The notes: generated from the letters alone by a model not told the origin. A stretch of 64,000 bases of DNA from Tamlana sp. I1 (GCF_015355625.1 NZ_JACLAF010000009.1:124001-188000); one strand, 5' to 3'. Shown: positions 45,637-56,490, counted from the stretch's first letter. A program made the numbers and translations.

Positions 45637-46383
45637 TTATGTTAGCATACCACCATCAACATTTAGTGTTTGCCCTGTGATATAAGCACTCATATCGCTA
45701 GCTAAAAACACACATACATTGGCAATATCTTCAGGAGTACCGCCTCTTTTTAAAGGAATTCCAGCACGCCATCCTTTTACAACTTCTTCATCTAATTTTG
45801 CAGTCATTTCAGTTTCAATAAACCCAGGAGCAACCACGTTACTTCTAATGTTTCTTGAACCCAACTCTAAAGCAACAGATTTTGAAAATCCTATAATTCC
45901 TGCTTTTGAAGCTGCATAATTGGTTTGACCAGCATTTCCTTTAACACCAACTACAGAACTCATATTAATAATTGAGCCTTTACGTTGTTTAAGCATGGTT
46001 CTTTGAACCGCTTTAGTCATGTTAAATACAGACTTTAAATTTACTTCAATAACCGTATCGAAATCTTCTTCCGAAATACGCATTAATAAATTGTCTTTTG
46101 TAATTCCTGCGTTATTCACTAAAACATCGATAGCACCAAACTCAGCTACAACTTCATCAGCCAATTTTTGAGCCTCGTCAAAACTTGCTGCATTACTTTT
46201 ATAACCTTTTGCTTTAACACCTAAGGCGATCAATTCTTTTTCTAATTCATTCGCTGCATCAACAGATGAGCTGTATGTAAATGCTACATTTGCCCCTTGT
46301 TGTGCAAAAACTTGAGCAATTCCTCTTCCTATTCCACGACTAGCACCCGTTACAATGGCTGTTTTACCTTCTAATAGTTTCAT
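45637..46383 (-). CDS. fabG: 3-oxoacyl-ACP reductase
   Basis: The 248-residue short-chain dehydrogenase has the NADP motif TGASRGIG, NNAGITKD, the catalytic Ser and Tyr-x3-Lys in NMSSVVG and TNYAASKAG, and the FabG end YITGQTLNVDGGM. It reduces 3-oxoacyl-ACP in fatty acid synthesis. A small repeat (ATTCCCTCATACGAGAGAAT, 45602-45621) lies in the gap to the VWA gene. Confidence 0.94.
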   Translation of the reverse strand: MKLLEGKTAIVTGASRGIGRGIAQVFAQQGANVAFTYSSSVDAANELEKELIALGVKAKGYKSNAASFDEAQKLADEVVAEFGAIDVLVNNAGITKDNLLMRISEEDFDTVIEVNLKSVFNMTKAVQRTMLKQRKGSIINMSSVVGVKGNAGQTNYAASKAGIIGFSKSVALELGSRNIRSNVVAPGFIETEMTAKLDEEVVKGWRAGIPLKRGGTPEDIANVCVFLASDMSAYITGQTLNVDGGMLT

Positions 46384-46530
46384 TTAATTTGTTTTTTAAG
46401 TAACTGTAAATATCTAAAAATCTTCTAATTAAAAATCAAGAAGTTTTAAAATACAACAATGAAATAATATGGTTTAATAATTTCAGTATCAACTTCAAAT
46501 ATAGCAAATACAAACGGCTTCAAATAAAAA

Positions 46531-46553
46531 AACCTTACAAGATTTGTAAGGTT
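46531..46553 (-). terminator. Intrinsic terminator after sucD
   Basis: AACCTTACAA with TTGTAAGGTT forms a ten-bp stem around GAT, followed by T runs on both strands. It lies 22 bases after the sucD stop and 148 bases before fabG. Confidence 0.88.
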
Positions 46554-46574
46554 TTTTAAAACTTGATTTATGTT

Positions 46575-47447
46575 TTATGCTAAAACTTCAGCAACTTTTT
46601 TGCCAATTTCAGCAGGAGAATCAACCACGTGAATACCACATGCTCTCATAATTTTCTTCTTTGCTTGAGCTGTATCATCGCTACCACCAACAATTGCACC
46701 TGCGTGTCCCATTGTACGTCCAGCAGGAGCTGTTTCACCAGCAATAAAACCTACTACAGGTTTTTTACTTCCACTAGCTTTATACCAGTTTGCTGCATCA
46801 GCTTCTAACTGTCCACCAATTTCACCTATCATTACAACAGCTTCAGTTTCAGGATCGTTAATTAATAACTCCACCGCTTCTTTAGTTGTAGTTCCAATAA
46901 TTGGATCTCCACCAATACCAATAGCAGTTGTAATTCCTAAACCTTGTTTTACAACTTGATCTGCAGCTTCATAAGTTAAAGTTCCAGATTTAGAAACAAT
47001 ACCAACTTTACCTTTTTTGAAAACGAAACCTGGCATAATACCAACTTTAGCTTCACCAGGAGTAATTATTCCTGGGCAGTTAGGACCAATTAAACGACAA
47101 TCTTTTCCTTTAATATAGTTTGACGCTGTAATCATATCAGCTACAGGAATTCCTTCTGTAATAGTAATAATCACTTTTATTCCAGCATCGGCAGCCTCCA
47201 TAATTGCATCGGCAGCAAATGCTGGCGGTACAAAAATAATAGTCGTATCTGCTCCTGCTTGTTCAACAGCTTCTAAAACCGTATTGAAAACAGGTCTGTC
47301 TAAATGCTTTTGTCCTCCTTTTCCTGGAGTAACTCCACCAACAACGTTGGTTCCGTATTCAATCATTTGGCTTGCGTGGAAAGTCCCTTCGCTACCAGTG
47401 AATCCTTGAACAATAATTTTTGAATCTTTATTTACTAAAACACTCAT
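46575..47447 (-). CDS. sucD: Succinyl-CoA synthetase alpha subunit
   Basis: The 290-residue subunit has the CoA-binding start ([13 protein letters not shown]), the [10 protein letters not shown] loop and the active-site His in [13 protein letters not shown], which carries the phosphate in ATP or GTP formation in the citric acid cycle. The beta subunit is not in this window. It ends the leftward lipid A/efp cluster and is followed by a terminator; a 69-base gap separates it from the lpxD-like gene. Confidence 0.97.
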   Translation of the reverse strand: MSVLVNKDSKIIVQGFTGSEGTFHASQMIEYGTNVVGGVTPGKGGQKHLDRPVFNTVLEAVEQAGADTTIIFVPPAFAADAIMEAADAGIKVIITITEGIPVADMITASNYIKGKDCRLIGPNCPGIITPGEAKVGIMPGFVFKKGKVGIVSKSGTLTYEAADQVVKQGLGITTAIGIGGDPIIGTTTKEAVELLINDPETEAVVMIGEIGGQLEADAANWYKASGSKKPVVGFIAGETAPAGRTMGHAGAIVGGSDDTAQAKKKIMRACGIHVVDSPAEIGKKVAEVLA

Positions 47448-47516
47448 AAGTGATTATTTGGTTATTAATTTTAAAAAAAACAAATGTAATTTTTTGAATT
47501 AACTTTTTATAAGAAA

Positions 47517-48458
47517 TTACACTTTTTTTGTTTTCAGAATATCTAATATTTTTGGAATTTGCCTAATTGCAGCTAATTCTTTGAGCTTAACTCTAACTTC
47601 TTCAGCAGGGTAGCCAAAATATACCTTACCACCTTCTAAAGATTTACTAATTCCAGATTGTGCTTGAACTACGGCTTTTTTTCCAATAGTAATACCACTT
47701 GTACAACCTACCTGCCCCCAAATGGTGACTTCATCTTCAATAATAACACATCCAGCAATTCCAACTTGAGATGCGATTAAGCATTTTTTTCCTAGAACGG
47801 TGTCGTGTCCAATTTGAATTTGATTATCTAATTTGGAACCTTCTCCAATTGTAGTATCGCCTGTAACCCCTCTATCTATGGTACATGCAGCACCAATATC
47901 AACATGGTTTTCAATAACAACCCGTCCTCCAGATATTAATTGATCGTAGCCTTCTGGACGCTTTTTGTAGTAAAAAGCATTGGCTCCTAATACAGTACCA
48001 GAATGAATGGTTACATGGTCGCCAATTATAGCATCATCATAAATACTTACATTTGAATGAATGATGCAGTTATCGCCAATAACCACATTATTTCCTATGA
48101 AACAATTGGGTTGAATAATGGTGTTTTTACCAATTTTAGCTGATGCTGAAATGGCAGAATCTGAAGCTACAAAAGGTTTAAAATGCGTTGTTAGTTTATT
48201 GAAATCTCTAAAAGGATCGTCGCTAATTAACAATGCTTTACCTTCTGGACATGCTACTTTTTTGTTAATTAAAACAATTGTAGCTGCCGACTCCAGTGCT
48301 TTGTTATAATATTTAGGATGATCGACAAATACAATATCGCCCGGTTCAACCACATGAATTTCATTCATGCCTAAAACAGGGAAATTAGAGTCGCCTACAA
48401 ATTCACATTGAATTAAATGCGCTATTTGATTAAGCGTATGTGGTTTTGGAAATTTCAA
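47517..48458 (-). CDS. LpxD-like acyltransferase (second copy)
   Basis: The 313-residue protein has an N-terminal LpxD-type domain and a left-handed beta helix of hexapeptide repeats ([20 protein letters not shown]). The His of the active-site position is present in [13 protein letters not shown]. It is a paralogue of lpxD at 51217 in the same cluster. It may acylate a different UDP sugar or act on an alternative acyl chain. It starts six bases after efp and ends with a Lys-rich tail. Confidence 0.85.
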   Translation of the reverse strand: MKFPKPHTLNQIAHLIQCEFVGDSNFPVLGMNEIHVVEPGDIVFVDHPKYYNKALESAATIVLINKKVACPEGKALLISDDPFRDFNKLTTHFKPFVASDSAISASAKIGKNTIIQPNCFIGNNVVIGDNCIIHSNVSIYDDAIIGDHVTIHSGTVLGANAFYYKKRPEGYDQLISGGRVVIENHVDIGAACTIDRGVTGDTTIGEGSKLDNQIQIGHDTVLGKKCLIASQVGIAGCVIIEDEVTIWGQVGCTSGITIGKKAVVQAQSGISKSLEGGKVYFGYPAEEVRVKLKELAAIRQIPKILDILKTKKV

Positions 48459-48464
48459 AGGGTA

Positions 48465-49031
48465 TTATTCTTTAACACGTTCTTTGTAAGTTCCTTTATC
48501 TGTTTCTACTTTAATTTTATCGCCTTCATTAATAAAAAGCGGTACGTTTACGGTAGCACCAGTTTCAACTGTAGCTGGTTTTGTAGCATTAGTTGCTGTG
48601 TTGCCTTTAACTCCAGGCTCGGTAGCAGTAACTTCTAAAATCACACTTGCAGGCATTTCAACAGATAATGGTGCGTTGTCTTCAGAATTAATAATTACAG
48701 TTACAACCTCGCCTTCCTTCATCAATTCTGGGCTATCTAATGCTGCTTCAACTAATTGAATTTGACTGTAATCTTCAGTATTCATAAAATGATAATATTC
48801 ACCATCATTGTATAAAAATTGAAATTTATGTGTTTCTACACGCACATCATCCAATTTATGACCTGCTGAAAACGTATTATCTATAACTTTTCCGTTGGTT
48901 ACACTTTTTAGTTTTGTTCTAACAAAAGCAGGACCTTTCCCTGGTTTTACATGTAAAAACTCTACAATTTTAAAAATATCGTGATTATATCTTATGCATA
49001 ATCCGTTTCTAATATCCGATGTTGTTGCCAT
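48465..49031 (-). CDS. efp: Elongation factor P
   Basis: The 188-residue protein is EF-P, which relieves ribosome stalling at polyproline. The loop VKPGKGPAFVRTKLK carries the tip Lys. KOW-like N-terminal and two OB-like domains are recognisable by length and spacing. It sits three bases after lpxA in the lipid A cluster, a usual arrangement in flavobacteria. Confidence 0.96.
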   Translation of the reverse strand: MATTSDIRNGLCIRYNHDIFKIVEFLHVKPGKGPAFVRTKLKSVTNGKVIDNTFSAGHKLDDVRVETHKFQFLYNDGEYYHFMNTEDYSQIQLVEAALDSPELMKEGEVVTVIINSEDNAPLSVEMPASVILEVTATEPGVKGNTATNATKPATVETGATVNVPLFINEGDKIKVETDKGTYKERVKE

Positions 49032-49034
49032 TAT

Positions 49035-49820
49035 TTAATTTGATTTAAAATATCCTTTCATAATTCCACGATGCGAGTTCTTAATAAATTGAAGAATCTC
49101 ATCACGTTCGGAAGTCGCTTCCATTTCTGCTTCAATAATTTCAGCAGCTTGTGTATTGTTATAATTTTTCTGATACAGTATTCTGTAAATATCCTGAACC
49201 TCTCTTATTTTTTCTGTTGAAAAACCTCTTCGTCTTAATCCAACTGAATTAATTCCAACATAAGATAAAGGTTCGCGAGCTGCTTTTACAAAAGGTGGTA
49301 CGTCTTTTCTAACCAAAGACCCTCCTGTTACAAAAGCATGATTCCCAATAGATACAAATTGATGAACCGCCGTCATTCCTGCTAATACAACATAATCGCC
49401 AACAGTAATATGACCTGCAAGCGTGCTGTTATTTGAAAATATACAGTTGTTACCAACCACACAATCATGTGCAATATGACAGTAAGCCATGATAAGGCAA
49501 TTATCGCCTACCACAGTTTTCATTCTATCGGTTGTACCTCTGTTAATAGTAACACATTCTCTAATGGTTACGTTATCGCCGATTTCAACAGTGGTTTCTT
49601 CATCGTTATATTTTAAATCCTGAGGAACAGCAGAAATTACTGATCCTGGAAAAATATTACAGTTTTTACCAATGCGTGCACCTTCCATAATGGTAACGTT
49701 ACTCCCTATCCAAGAGCCTTCACCAATTTTAACATTGTTATGAATGGTTGCAAAAGGTTCTATTACAACATTTTTTGCAATTTTGGCACCTGGGTGCACA
49801 TATGCTAAAGGTTGATTCAT
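49035..49820 (-). CDS. lpxA: UDP-N-acetylglucosamine O-acyltransferase
   Basis: The 261-residue hexapeptide-repeat trimer catalyses the first lipid A step. The catalytic His lies in YCHIAHDCVVGNN; the C-terminal helical part contains FVKAAREPLSYVGINSVGLR. It lies three bases from lpxC/fabZ and three from efp. Confidence 0.96.
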   Translation of the reverse strand: MNQPLAYVHPGAKIAKNVVIEPFATIHNNVKIGEGSWIGSNVTIMEGARIGKNCNIFPGSVISAVPQDLKYNDEETTVEIGDNVTIRECVTINRGTTDRMKTVVGDNCLIMAYCHIAHDCVVGNNCIFSNNSTLAGHITVGDYVVLAGMTAVHQFVSIGNHAFVTGGSLVRKDVPPFVKAAREPLSYVGINSVGLRRRGFSTEKIREVQDIYRILYQKNYNNTQAAEIIEAEMEATSERDEILQFIKNSHRGIMKGYFKSN

Positions 49821-49823
49821 AAT

Positions 49824-51230
49824 TTATTTTACTTTAGAAATTTGTGCCATTAATTCTGCCTCTGCACACAACTTACCATTAGCGTAAGCGTATCCTTGCA
49901 TATGACAAATTCCACGACGAATTGGTGTAATTAACGAGCACTTAAATATTAAAGTGTCTCCAGGAACCACCTTTTGCTTAAATTTAACATTATCCATTTT
50001 CATGAAAAAGGTTAAATAGTTCTCTGGATCTGGTACTGTATTTAATACTAAAATACCACCTGTTTGTGCCATTGCTTCACAAATTAATACCCCAGGCATA
50101 ACTGGAGCTCCAGGAAAGTGCCCTTTAAAGAACTCCTCGTTCATGGTGACATTTTTCAAGGCAGTCACATAAGTGTCTGTAAGTTCGAATACTTTATCGA
50201 TTAACAGAAACGGTTGTCTATGTGGTAACATCGCCATAATTTGATTTACATCCATTAAAGGCGTTGCGTGTAAATCTATATTTGGAACATTATTTCTACG
50301 TTCGTTTTTAATAATTTTTGCTAATTTTTTAGCAAATTGTGTATTAACAAAATGTCCAGGTTTATTAGCAATCACTTTTCCTCGAATTCGAGTACCAACT
50401 AAAGCTAAATCTCCTAAAACATCTAATAATTTATGTCTTGCCGCTTCATTTGGATGATGCAAGGTAAGATTATCTAAAATACCATTTGGTTTTATAGCTA
50501 TAGTATCTTTTTTAAAGGCAACTTTTAATTTCTCCATAGTTTCTGGAGACAAAGCTTTATCGACATAAACAATGGCATTGTTTAAATCGCCACCTTTAAT
50601 TAAACCATTTTCTAAAAGCATTTCAATTTCATGTAAAAAACTGAAAGTACGCGCATTAGAAATGTTTTTCTTAAAATCTGATATGGTGCTTAAAGTGGCA
50701 TTTTGTGTACCTAATACTTTAGTACCAAAATCTACCATGGTAGTAATTTGATATTCATTTGCTGGCATGATAAGAATTTCGCTTCCAGAGTCTTCATCTA
50801 CATACGATACAATATCTGTAACCACAAATTCTTCTCTACAAGAATCAAGATCAACAATGCCTGCTTTTTCTATAGCTTCAACAAAAAACTTAGACGAACC
50901 ATCCATAATTGGTGGCTCTGATGCATTTAATTCAATAATCACATTATCTACATCCAGTCCTACTAGAGCAGCTAGAACGTGTTCTGATGTTTGAATAATA
51001 ACGCCATTTTTCTCTAAACAAGTTCCGCGTTGCGTATTTGTAACATAATTAGCATCGGCTTCAATTGATGGCTCACCTTCTAAATCTACGCGTTTAAATA
51101 CTAATCCAGAATTAGCAACAGCAGGTTTAAAAGTTAAGGTTACGTTTTTACCAGTATGTAACCCAACACCAGTTAAAGAAACAGTTTCTTTAATTGTTTT
51201 TTGTTTGATTTCAGTATTAACTATTCCCAT
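49824..51230 (-). CDS. lpxC/fabZ: Bifunctional UDP-acyl-GlcNAc deacetylase / 3-hydroxyacyl-ACP dehydratase
   Basis: The 468-residue protein is the fusion typical of Bacteroidota. LpxC (residues 1-310) deacetylates the lipid A precursor with zinc bound by His in TSEHVLAAL and [14 protein letters not shown]. FabZ (about 320-468) dehydrates 3-hydroxyacyl-ACP and carries [13 protein letters not shown] and [13 protein letters not shown] with its catalytic His and a following Glu. The fusion couples lipid A and fatty acid synthesis. Its start overlaps the lpxD stop by 14 bases. Confidence 0.97.
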   Translation of the reverse strand: MGIVNTEIKQKTIKETVSLTGVGLHTGKNVTLTFKPAVANSGLVFKRVDLEGEPSIEADANYVTNTQRGTCLEKNGVIIQTSEHVLAALVGLDVDNVIIELNASEPPIMDGSSKFFVEAIEKAGIVDLDSCREEFVVTDIVSYVDEDSGSEILIMPANEYQITTMVDFGTKVLGTQNATLSTISDFKKNISNARTFSFLHEIEMLLENGLIKGGDLNNAIVYVDKALSPETMEKLKVAFKKDTIAIKPNGILDNLTLHHPNEAARHKLLDVLGDLALVGTRIRGKVIANKPGHFVNTQFAKKLAKIIKNERRNNVPNIDLHATPLMDVNQIMAMLPHRQPFLLIDKVFELTDTYVTALKNVTMNEEFFKGHFPGAPVMPGVLICEAMAQTGGILVLNTVPDPENYLTFFMKMDNVKFKQKVVPGDTLIFKCSLITPIRRGICHMQGYAYANGKLCAEAELMAQISKVK

Positions 51231-52242
51231 TTATTTTTTGTAAATCATTAATGTTTTTAACAATATTCGGCAAGTTTTTAAAATGAACATATGCCTTATT
51301 ATAGTCGTTTAGTTTAATTGCAGGAGAACCCTGTAAAGTTTCGTTATCTTGTACATTTCTTCCAATACCTGATTGTGCTTGCACCCTTACATTGTTTCCT
51401 ATAGTGATATGCCCAGCTATACCAACCTGCCCACCTATTTGGCAATTCTTCCCTATTTTTGTAGAACCAGCAACTCCTGTTTGCGCAGCAATAACCGTAT
51501 TTTCACCTATTTCAACATTATGCGCAATTTGAATTTGATTATCTAATTTAACGCCTTTTCGAATAATAGTTGAACCTAGAGTTGCTCTATCAATAGTTGT
51601 AGCTGCTCCAATATCAACAAAATCCTCTATAATTACGTTACCTGTTTGTGGTACTTTATTGTAGCCTCCTTCTTCATTTGGTGCGTAACCAAAGCCATCG
51701 GCTCCAATAATACAACCAGAATTAACAATACAATTTTTTCCAATAATACATTCTGCGTAAATTTTGGCTCCAGAAAAAACTATGGTGTTATCTCCAATAA
51801 CAACATTGTCGCCAATGTATACATTCGGAAAAATTTTCACATTATCCCCTAAAACAACATTATCAGATATATAACTAAACGCACCTATGTAAATGTTTTC
51901 TCCATAACTTGAAGACTCTGAAATATAAGACGGGTTTTCTATACCTAATTTATTCAGTTTAACTGAATTATAAAATTCTAAAATTTTAGAAAATGCTAAA
52001 TAAGCATCATCTACTTTAATTAATGTTGTTTGTATGTCGTGTTCTGGCTTAAAAGTCTTGTTTACAATGGCAATCGAAGCTTTTGTGCTATATATGTGTG
52101 GTGTGTATTTAGGATTAGCTAAAAAAGTTAAAGCACCTTCAAACCCTTCTTCGATTTTTGAAAGTTTTGAAACTTCAACGTTAGGGTTTCCTACAACATC
52201 ACCTTCAAGTATTTCTGCTATTTGTTGTGCTGTAAATTTCAC
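51217..52242 (-). CDS. lpxD: UDP-3-O-acylglucosamine N-acyltransferase
   Basis: The 341-residue protein has the LpxD N-terminal uridine-binding domain ([14 protein letters not shown]) and a hexapeptide beta helix with the catalytic His in [13 protein letters not shown]. It adds the second acyl chain of lipid A. It is the first gene of the leftward lipid A cluster and overlaps lpxC/fabZ by 14 bases. Confidence 0.96.
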   Translation of the reverse strand: MKFTAQQIAEILEGDVVGNPNVEVSKLSKIEEGFEGALTFLANPKYTPHIYSTKASIAIVNKTFKPEHDIQTTLIKVDDAYLAFSKILEFYNSVKLNKLGIENPSYISESSSYGENIYIGAFSYISDNVVLGDNVKIFPNVYIGDNVVIGDNTIVFSGAKIYAECIIGKNCIVNSGCIIGADGFGYAPNEEGGYNKVPQTGNVIIEDFVDIGAATTIDRATLGSTIIRKGVKLDNQIQIAHNVEIGENTVIAAQTGVAGSTKIGKNCQIGGQVGIAGHITIGNNVRVQAQSGIGRNVQDNETLQGSPAIKLNDYNKAYVHFKNLPNIVKNINDLQKINGNS

Positions 52243-52294
52243 ACTATAAAGTTTGATGTTTTTGTTTCATTGTCGCAAAAATAGGAAAAATGTA

Positions 52295-53515
52295 CTAAAG
52301 TTTGTCCTTAGGATAACATATAAAATATTTAGTAACTGGTTTTGATAAGGCTTTAAGATTTAATTGATCGGAGGCTTTTACAATATCCTGAGTTTTACCA
52401 GATTTATGTAATATGGTAATTCGTTTTTCTTTTAATTGATAAGCCTGGTTAGAAATAGTACCTGTAAACACAAAGTATTCAGCTTCTTCTTTTGTGATTT
52501 TATATACCTCCATTAAGGCTTTTGTTCGTTTTTCAAGGCTCTTATCTTTAATATTTTTATTTCTAATTTTTATTTTAAGAAGATCTCGATTAATAATCAT
52601 TTTACATAACTCACTCAGCACAAAATCGTCGTGATTTTGCCAATCTTTCATTGCCGAAACAATATCATAATCGTCTAGTTTCGAAAAAATTTCAAGGGTT
52701 TCTTCGTTAAAATTTTCAATCGAAATTTTATTATTTAAAAAATACTTTAAAGCTTCACTTGCATTTAATTTTTGTCCTAAATCATGCAATTCTTTAGCAC
52801 GTTTTAATACCCGAATTAACAATTGCTCGGCAACCAACCCTGTTTTATGCAAATAAACTTGCCAATACATCAATCGGCGTGCAATGATAAACTTCTCGAC
52901 ACTATAAATGCCCTTTTCTTCAACCACCAATTCATCATCAACAACATTTAACATGGTTATTAATCGCTCACTGTTTATGTTACCTTCTGCAACACCTGTA
53001 TAAAAACTATCACGTTTTAAATAATCGGCACGATCCATATCCAATTGGCTAGAAATAAGCTGACACATAAATTTTCGAGAATATTCCCCTTTAAAAATCT
53101 GGATAGCAAGCGTTAAACTTCCGTTAAATTCGGCGTTTAAACGCTCCATAAAAAGCAAGGATATTTCCTCATGAGACACGTTGTTTACTATACTGTGTTC
53201 CATAGCATGTGAAAAAGGACCATGACCAATATCGTGTAATAAAATCGCAATATACAGTCCTGTTTCTTCATCATCAGAGATTGTAACCCCCTTAAAACGC
53301 AGAACTTTAACGGCTTGCTGCATTAAATGCACACAACCTATGGCGTGATGAAATCTTGTATGATGTGCCCCAGGATAAACCAAATAAGACATGCCCATTT
53401 GGGTAATTCTTCGCAGTCTTTGGAAGTATTTATGTTGAATTAAATCGAATATAAGCGAATTTGGAATCGTAATAAATCCGTAAATTGGGTCGTTTAATAT
53501 CTTAAGTTTGTTCAA
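52295..53515 (-). CDS. HD-domain phosphohydrolase (dGTPase-like)
   Basis: The 406-residue protein has the HD metal site: His in YPGAHHTRFHHAIG, His-Asp in LLHDIGHGPFSHAMEH and an Asp in QLDMDRADYLKRDS. It resembles the YwfO/dNTPase group that degrades nucleoside triphosphates. It is divergent from porX with only 40 bases between start codons. A TATATTTG box on the minus strand at 53543-53550 may be its -7 element. Confidence 0.88.
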   Translation of the reverse strand: MNKLKILNDPIYGFITIPNSLIFDLIQHKYFQRLRRITQMGMSYLVYPGAHHTRFHHAIGCVHLMQQAVKVLRFKGVTISDDEETGLYIAILLHDIGHGPFSHAMEHSIVNNVSHEEISLLFMERLNAEFNGSLTLAIQIFKGEYSRKFMCQLISSQLDMDRADYLKRDSFYTGVAEGNINSERLITMLNVVDDELVVEEKGIYSVEKFIIARRLMYWQVYLHKTGLVAEQLLIRVLKRAKELHDLGQKLNASEALKYFLNNKISIENFNEETLEIFSKLDDYDIVSAMKDWQNHDDFVLSELCKMIINRDLLKIKIRNKNIKDKSLEKRTKALMEVYKITKEEAEYFVFTGTISNQAYQLKEKRITILHKSGKTQDIVKASDQLNLKALSKPVTKYFICYPKDKL

Positions 53516-53555
53516 ACTTTAACTTTTACAATTAAATATTTACAAATATAGCTAT

Positions 53556-55109
53556 ATGAACACAATAAAAATACTTTGGGTTGATGATGAAATTGATTTA
53601 TTAAAACCTCATATTTTATTTCTTGAAAAGAAAAATTACAAAGTAACCAAATGTAAAAGTGGCACAGAAGCTATTGATGTTTTAGAGGAAGAAAACTTCG
53701 ACATCGTTTTTTTAGATGAAAACATGCCCGGACTAACTGGCCTTGAAACTTTAAATGAAATTAAAGAGAAAAACGATCGACTTCCAGTGGTTATGATTAC
53801 CAAAAGTGAAGAGGAATATATTATGGAAGAAGCTATTGGTAACAAAATAGCCGATTACCTTATAAAACCCGTAAACCCTAATCAAATTCTATTAAGTTTA
53901 AAAAAGAATTTAGATCATTCCAGGTTGGTTTCAGAAAAAACAACATCAAATTATCAACAAGAATTCAGAAAAATAGCTATGGATTTATCTATGGTTAATA
54001 ATTATGAAGACTGGTGTACTTTATATCAAAAATTAATTTATTGGGAAATTCAATTAGAAGAAATTGAAGACCCAGGCATGTTTGAAATTTTAGAATCACA
54101 AAAAAACGAGGCTAACATTCAGTTCGGTAAGTTTATAGAGAAGAATTACGAAGATTGGTTTTCGCCAAATACCGATGCGCCAATCATGTCGCATACCTTA
54201 TTTAGAGAGAAAATAGTTCCTGAAATTAGCAAAGAACAACCAACGGTTTTAATTGTTATTGATAATTTACGGTACGATCAGTGGAAAGTTTTCGAACCTG
54301 TAATTAACAATTATTATAAAAAGGAAAAAGAAGAAGCCTTTTTCAGCATTTTACCTACAGCAACACAGTATGCTAGAAATGCTATATTTTCAGGGTTAAT
54401 GCCAAGCGATATGGAAAAATTATTCCCTGAGTATTGGAAAAATGATACCGATGAAGGTGGGAAAAATTTACATGAAGCCGATTTTCTAGAAACACAAATG
54501 AAACGTCTTGGCTTAACACACTTAAGTCATGAATACCATAAAATCACCAATTTAAAATCGGGTAAAAAACTAGCTGAAAATTTCAAATCTTTAAAAGACA
54601 ACGATTTATCGGTTATTGTATATAATTTTGTGGATATGCTTTCGCATTCTAAAACAGAAATGGAAGTTATCAAAGAATTAGCATCAAACGATAAAGCCTA
54701 CAGATCTTTAACCCTGAGCTGGTTTAAAAACTCACCTCTGTTGGAAATGATTCAACAAGCACATCATTTGGGTTTCAAATTAATTTTAACAACCGATCAC
54801 GGTACAATTAATGTGAAAAATCCATCAAAAGTCGTTGGTGACAGAGACACCAGTTTAAACTTACGTTACAAAACAGGAAGAAGTTTAACGTACGACACCA
54901 AAGAGGTTTTGGTTGCTAAAAACCCTAAAGACATTCACCTGCCTGCTATTAATATGAGTAGTTCATTTATTTTTGCAAAAGGCGACTCCTTCTTTGCTTA
55001 CCCTAATAATTACAACCATTACGTTAGTTATTTTAGAAACACCTATCAACATGGTGGCGTTTCACTTCAAGAAATGATTATTCCATTTGTTGTATTTAAT
55101 CCAAAGTAA
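53556..55109 (+). CDS. porX: Type IX secretion response regulator PorX
   Basis: The 517-residue protein has a receiver domain (phospho-acceptor Asp54 in VFLDENMPG) and a PglZ-type alkaline-phosphatase-like domain (about residues 205-517; IVIDNLRYDQWKVFEP, YNFVDMLSHSKT, LTTDHGTI with metal ligands). This is the PorX architecture, which controls type IX secretion and gliding genes through the PorY kinase and sigma factor SigP, and whose PglZ domain hydrolyses oligonucleotides in recent work on homologues. It marks the host as a T9SS-bearing Bacteroidota. Confidence 0.94.
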   Translation: MNTIKILWVDDEIDLLKPHILFLEKKNYKVTKCKSGTEAIDVLEEENFDIVFLDENMPGLTGLETLNEIKEKNDRLPVVMITKSEEEYIMEEAIGNKIADYLIKPVNPNQILLSLKKNLDHSRLVSEKTTSNYQQEFRKIAMDLSMVNNYEDWCTLYQKLIYWEIQLEEIEDPGMFEILESQKNEANIQFGKFIEKNYEDWFSPNTDAPIMSHTLFREKIVPEISKEQPTVLIVIDNLRYDQWKVFEPVINNYYKKEKEEAFFSILPTATQYARNAIFSGLMPSDMEKLFPEYWKNDTDEGGKNLHEADFLETQMKRLGLTHLSHEYHKITNLKSGKKLAENFKSLKDNDLSVIVYNFVDMLSHSKTEMEVIKELASNDKAYRSLTLSWFKNSPLLEMIQQAHHLGFKLILTTDHGTINVKNPSKVVGDRDTSLNLRYKTGRSLTYDTKEVLVAKNPKDIHLPAINMSSSFIFAKGDSFFAYPNNYNHYVSYFRNTYQHGGVSLQEMIIPFVVFNPK

Positions 55110-55139
55110 TAATATTGCGTAAGTTTTAATATAAATTTT

Positions 55140-55550
55140 TTGAATTTGGAAATTAGCTACGAACTAAATGATGTTGAGCAAGTTGCAAAAAACATCATTG
55201 AAAATGCAAATACAAAAACCATATTATTTTATGGCGAAATGGGAGTTGGAAAAACAACTCTAATAAAAAAAATAGTTGAAGTTTTAGGAAGTCAAGATGA
55301 AGTTAGCAGCCCTACTTTTTCAATTGTAAACGAATATCAATTGCAAAATGATAAAGTCTATCATTTTGACCTTTATCGTGTTAAAAGTACTAGTGAAGCT
55401 TACGATTTTGGTATTGAAGATTATTTATATTCAGATCACTGGAAACTTATAGAATGGCCAGAAAAAGTAGACATTGATTTATTTGAAGATTTTGATAAAA
55501 TTGAACTTAAAATCGATTCAGATAACAAACGTATTTTAAAGCTAAACTAA
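55140..55550 (+). CDS. tsaE: tRNA threonylcarbamoyladenosine synthesis ATPase
   Basis: The 136-residue protein has the P-loop GEMGVGKTT, the SSPTFSIVNEY motif and HFDLYRV of TsaE, which supports the TsaBD complex in making t6A in tRNA. The start is TTG at 55140 (another TTG follows two codons later); no ATG fits. It lies 30 bases after porX and is likely co-transcribed. Confidence 0.95.
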   Translation: MNLEISYELNDVEQVAKNIIENANTKTILFYGEMGVGKTTLIKKIVEVLGSQDEVSSPTFSIVNEYQLQNDKVYHFDLYRVKSTSEAYDFGIEDYLYSDHWKLIEWPEKVDIDLFEDFDKIELKIDSDNKRILKLN

Positions 55551-55718
55551 AAATCCAGCTTAATTAAAATTGATTCTATCACATATTTTTATCGACTTCT
55601 AGAGGTTTACGGTAAACCCACAGCACTATTTTACCAAACCTCTTGTTTTAACATAATATTAACATTTTCAAAAAAACGTCAAATTCCCCTTTATTTATAT
55701 TTGATTAATAAAATATAA

Positions 55719-55865
55719 ATGAAAGAAAAAAAATACCCCCTCGCATTAGCTATATTTGGTCTTATGCTTTTTTCAGCCTATGTTGCAACTGAAATAAATT
55801 TTGATGAACAACAAACAGCCCAAATTGAAAAATCAAAAATCAAAAAAATACCTACATCTCGATAA
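55719..55865 (+). CDS. Small membrane protein (48 aa) overlapping the next gene
   Basis: The ATG at 55719 opens 48 codons with a hydrophobic helix (LALAIFGLMLFSAYVA) after a Lys-rich start and a polar Gln/Lys-rich tail, ending in TAA at 55863. The last 62 bases overlap the start of the next gene in another frame. The helix and basic N-terminus suggest a real inner-membrane or exported microprotein. I recall similar small ORFs in related genomes, but this is not certain. Confidence 0.5.
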   Translation: MKEKKYPLALAIFGLMLFSAYVATEINFDEQQTAQIEKSKIKKIPTSR

Positions 55866-56349
55866 TAAAAGTTTAATAATAGGAAGTGTAGTCGCTACGT
55901 TTATTGCAATTACTCCTTTCCTATTTTATTTACATGAAAGTGTTCCAACAACTAAAACCTGGAGCACTTATTTTTTTACTTACCACAGTGGGTATTTTGA
56001 AGATGCCAATACTGCCATGTGGATTTTAACAGGAAAAGCCATTCCGCTTTACTTGTTACTTATTTGGTTTTTTACATGCAGGCATTGGTGGTATCATGTA
56101 TTGTTGGTACCTATTTTTATGTACACTTATCAAATATTTTCGGCTTTAAATGATGATTTAAGCTATATTGATTCTAATCAATTCTATTATTTGATACCAG
56201 TAATGGCTATAATTATCCCATCCATTTACCTCGTTAGAGCTCGCATATTCAATAAAGTTAACGAAACTAATAAATCACTTCAAGAACTAGAAGATGAATT
56301 AAAAATTTCTCCGAAAACTTTATGGGAAACCATAAAAAACTATTTTTAA
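55804..56349 (+). CDS. Multi-pass membrane protein, function unknown
   Basis: The 181-residue protein (ATG at 55804; a TTG one codon before is possible) has four hydrophobic helices: about residues 25-45, 73-90, 95-110 and 125-145. A Cys-Arg-His-Trp-Trp segment lies before the third. The C-terminus is a charged coiled helix (NETNKSLQELEDELKIS). No family was recognised. It overlaps the 48-residue ORF by 62 bases, so the two are probably made from one mRNA, between tsaE and ald. Confidence 0.6.
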   Translation: MNNKQPKLKNQKSKKYLHLDNKSLIIGSVVATFIAITPFLFYLHESVPTTKTWSTYFFTYHSGYFEDANTAMWILTGKAIPLYLLLIWFFTCRHWWYHVLLVPIFMYTYQIFSALNDDLSYIDSNQFYYLIPVMAIIIPSIYLVRARIFNKVNETNKSLQELEDELKISPKTLWETIKNYF

Positions 56350-56490
56350 TCTTATTATAATTAAAACAAAAGAGCTTCGTTTCTGCTATTGAAAATTAAC
56401 ACCTTTTAATTGAACCATATAAACAGCGTTATTTATTTCTTAGTTTAAAGAATCCTTAGTAAATTTATTTATTTTATAATAACGTTAATC

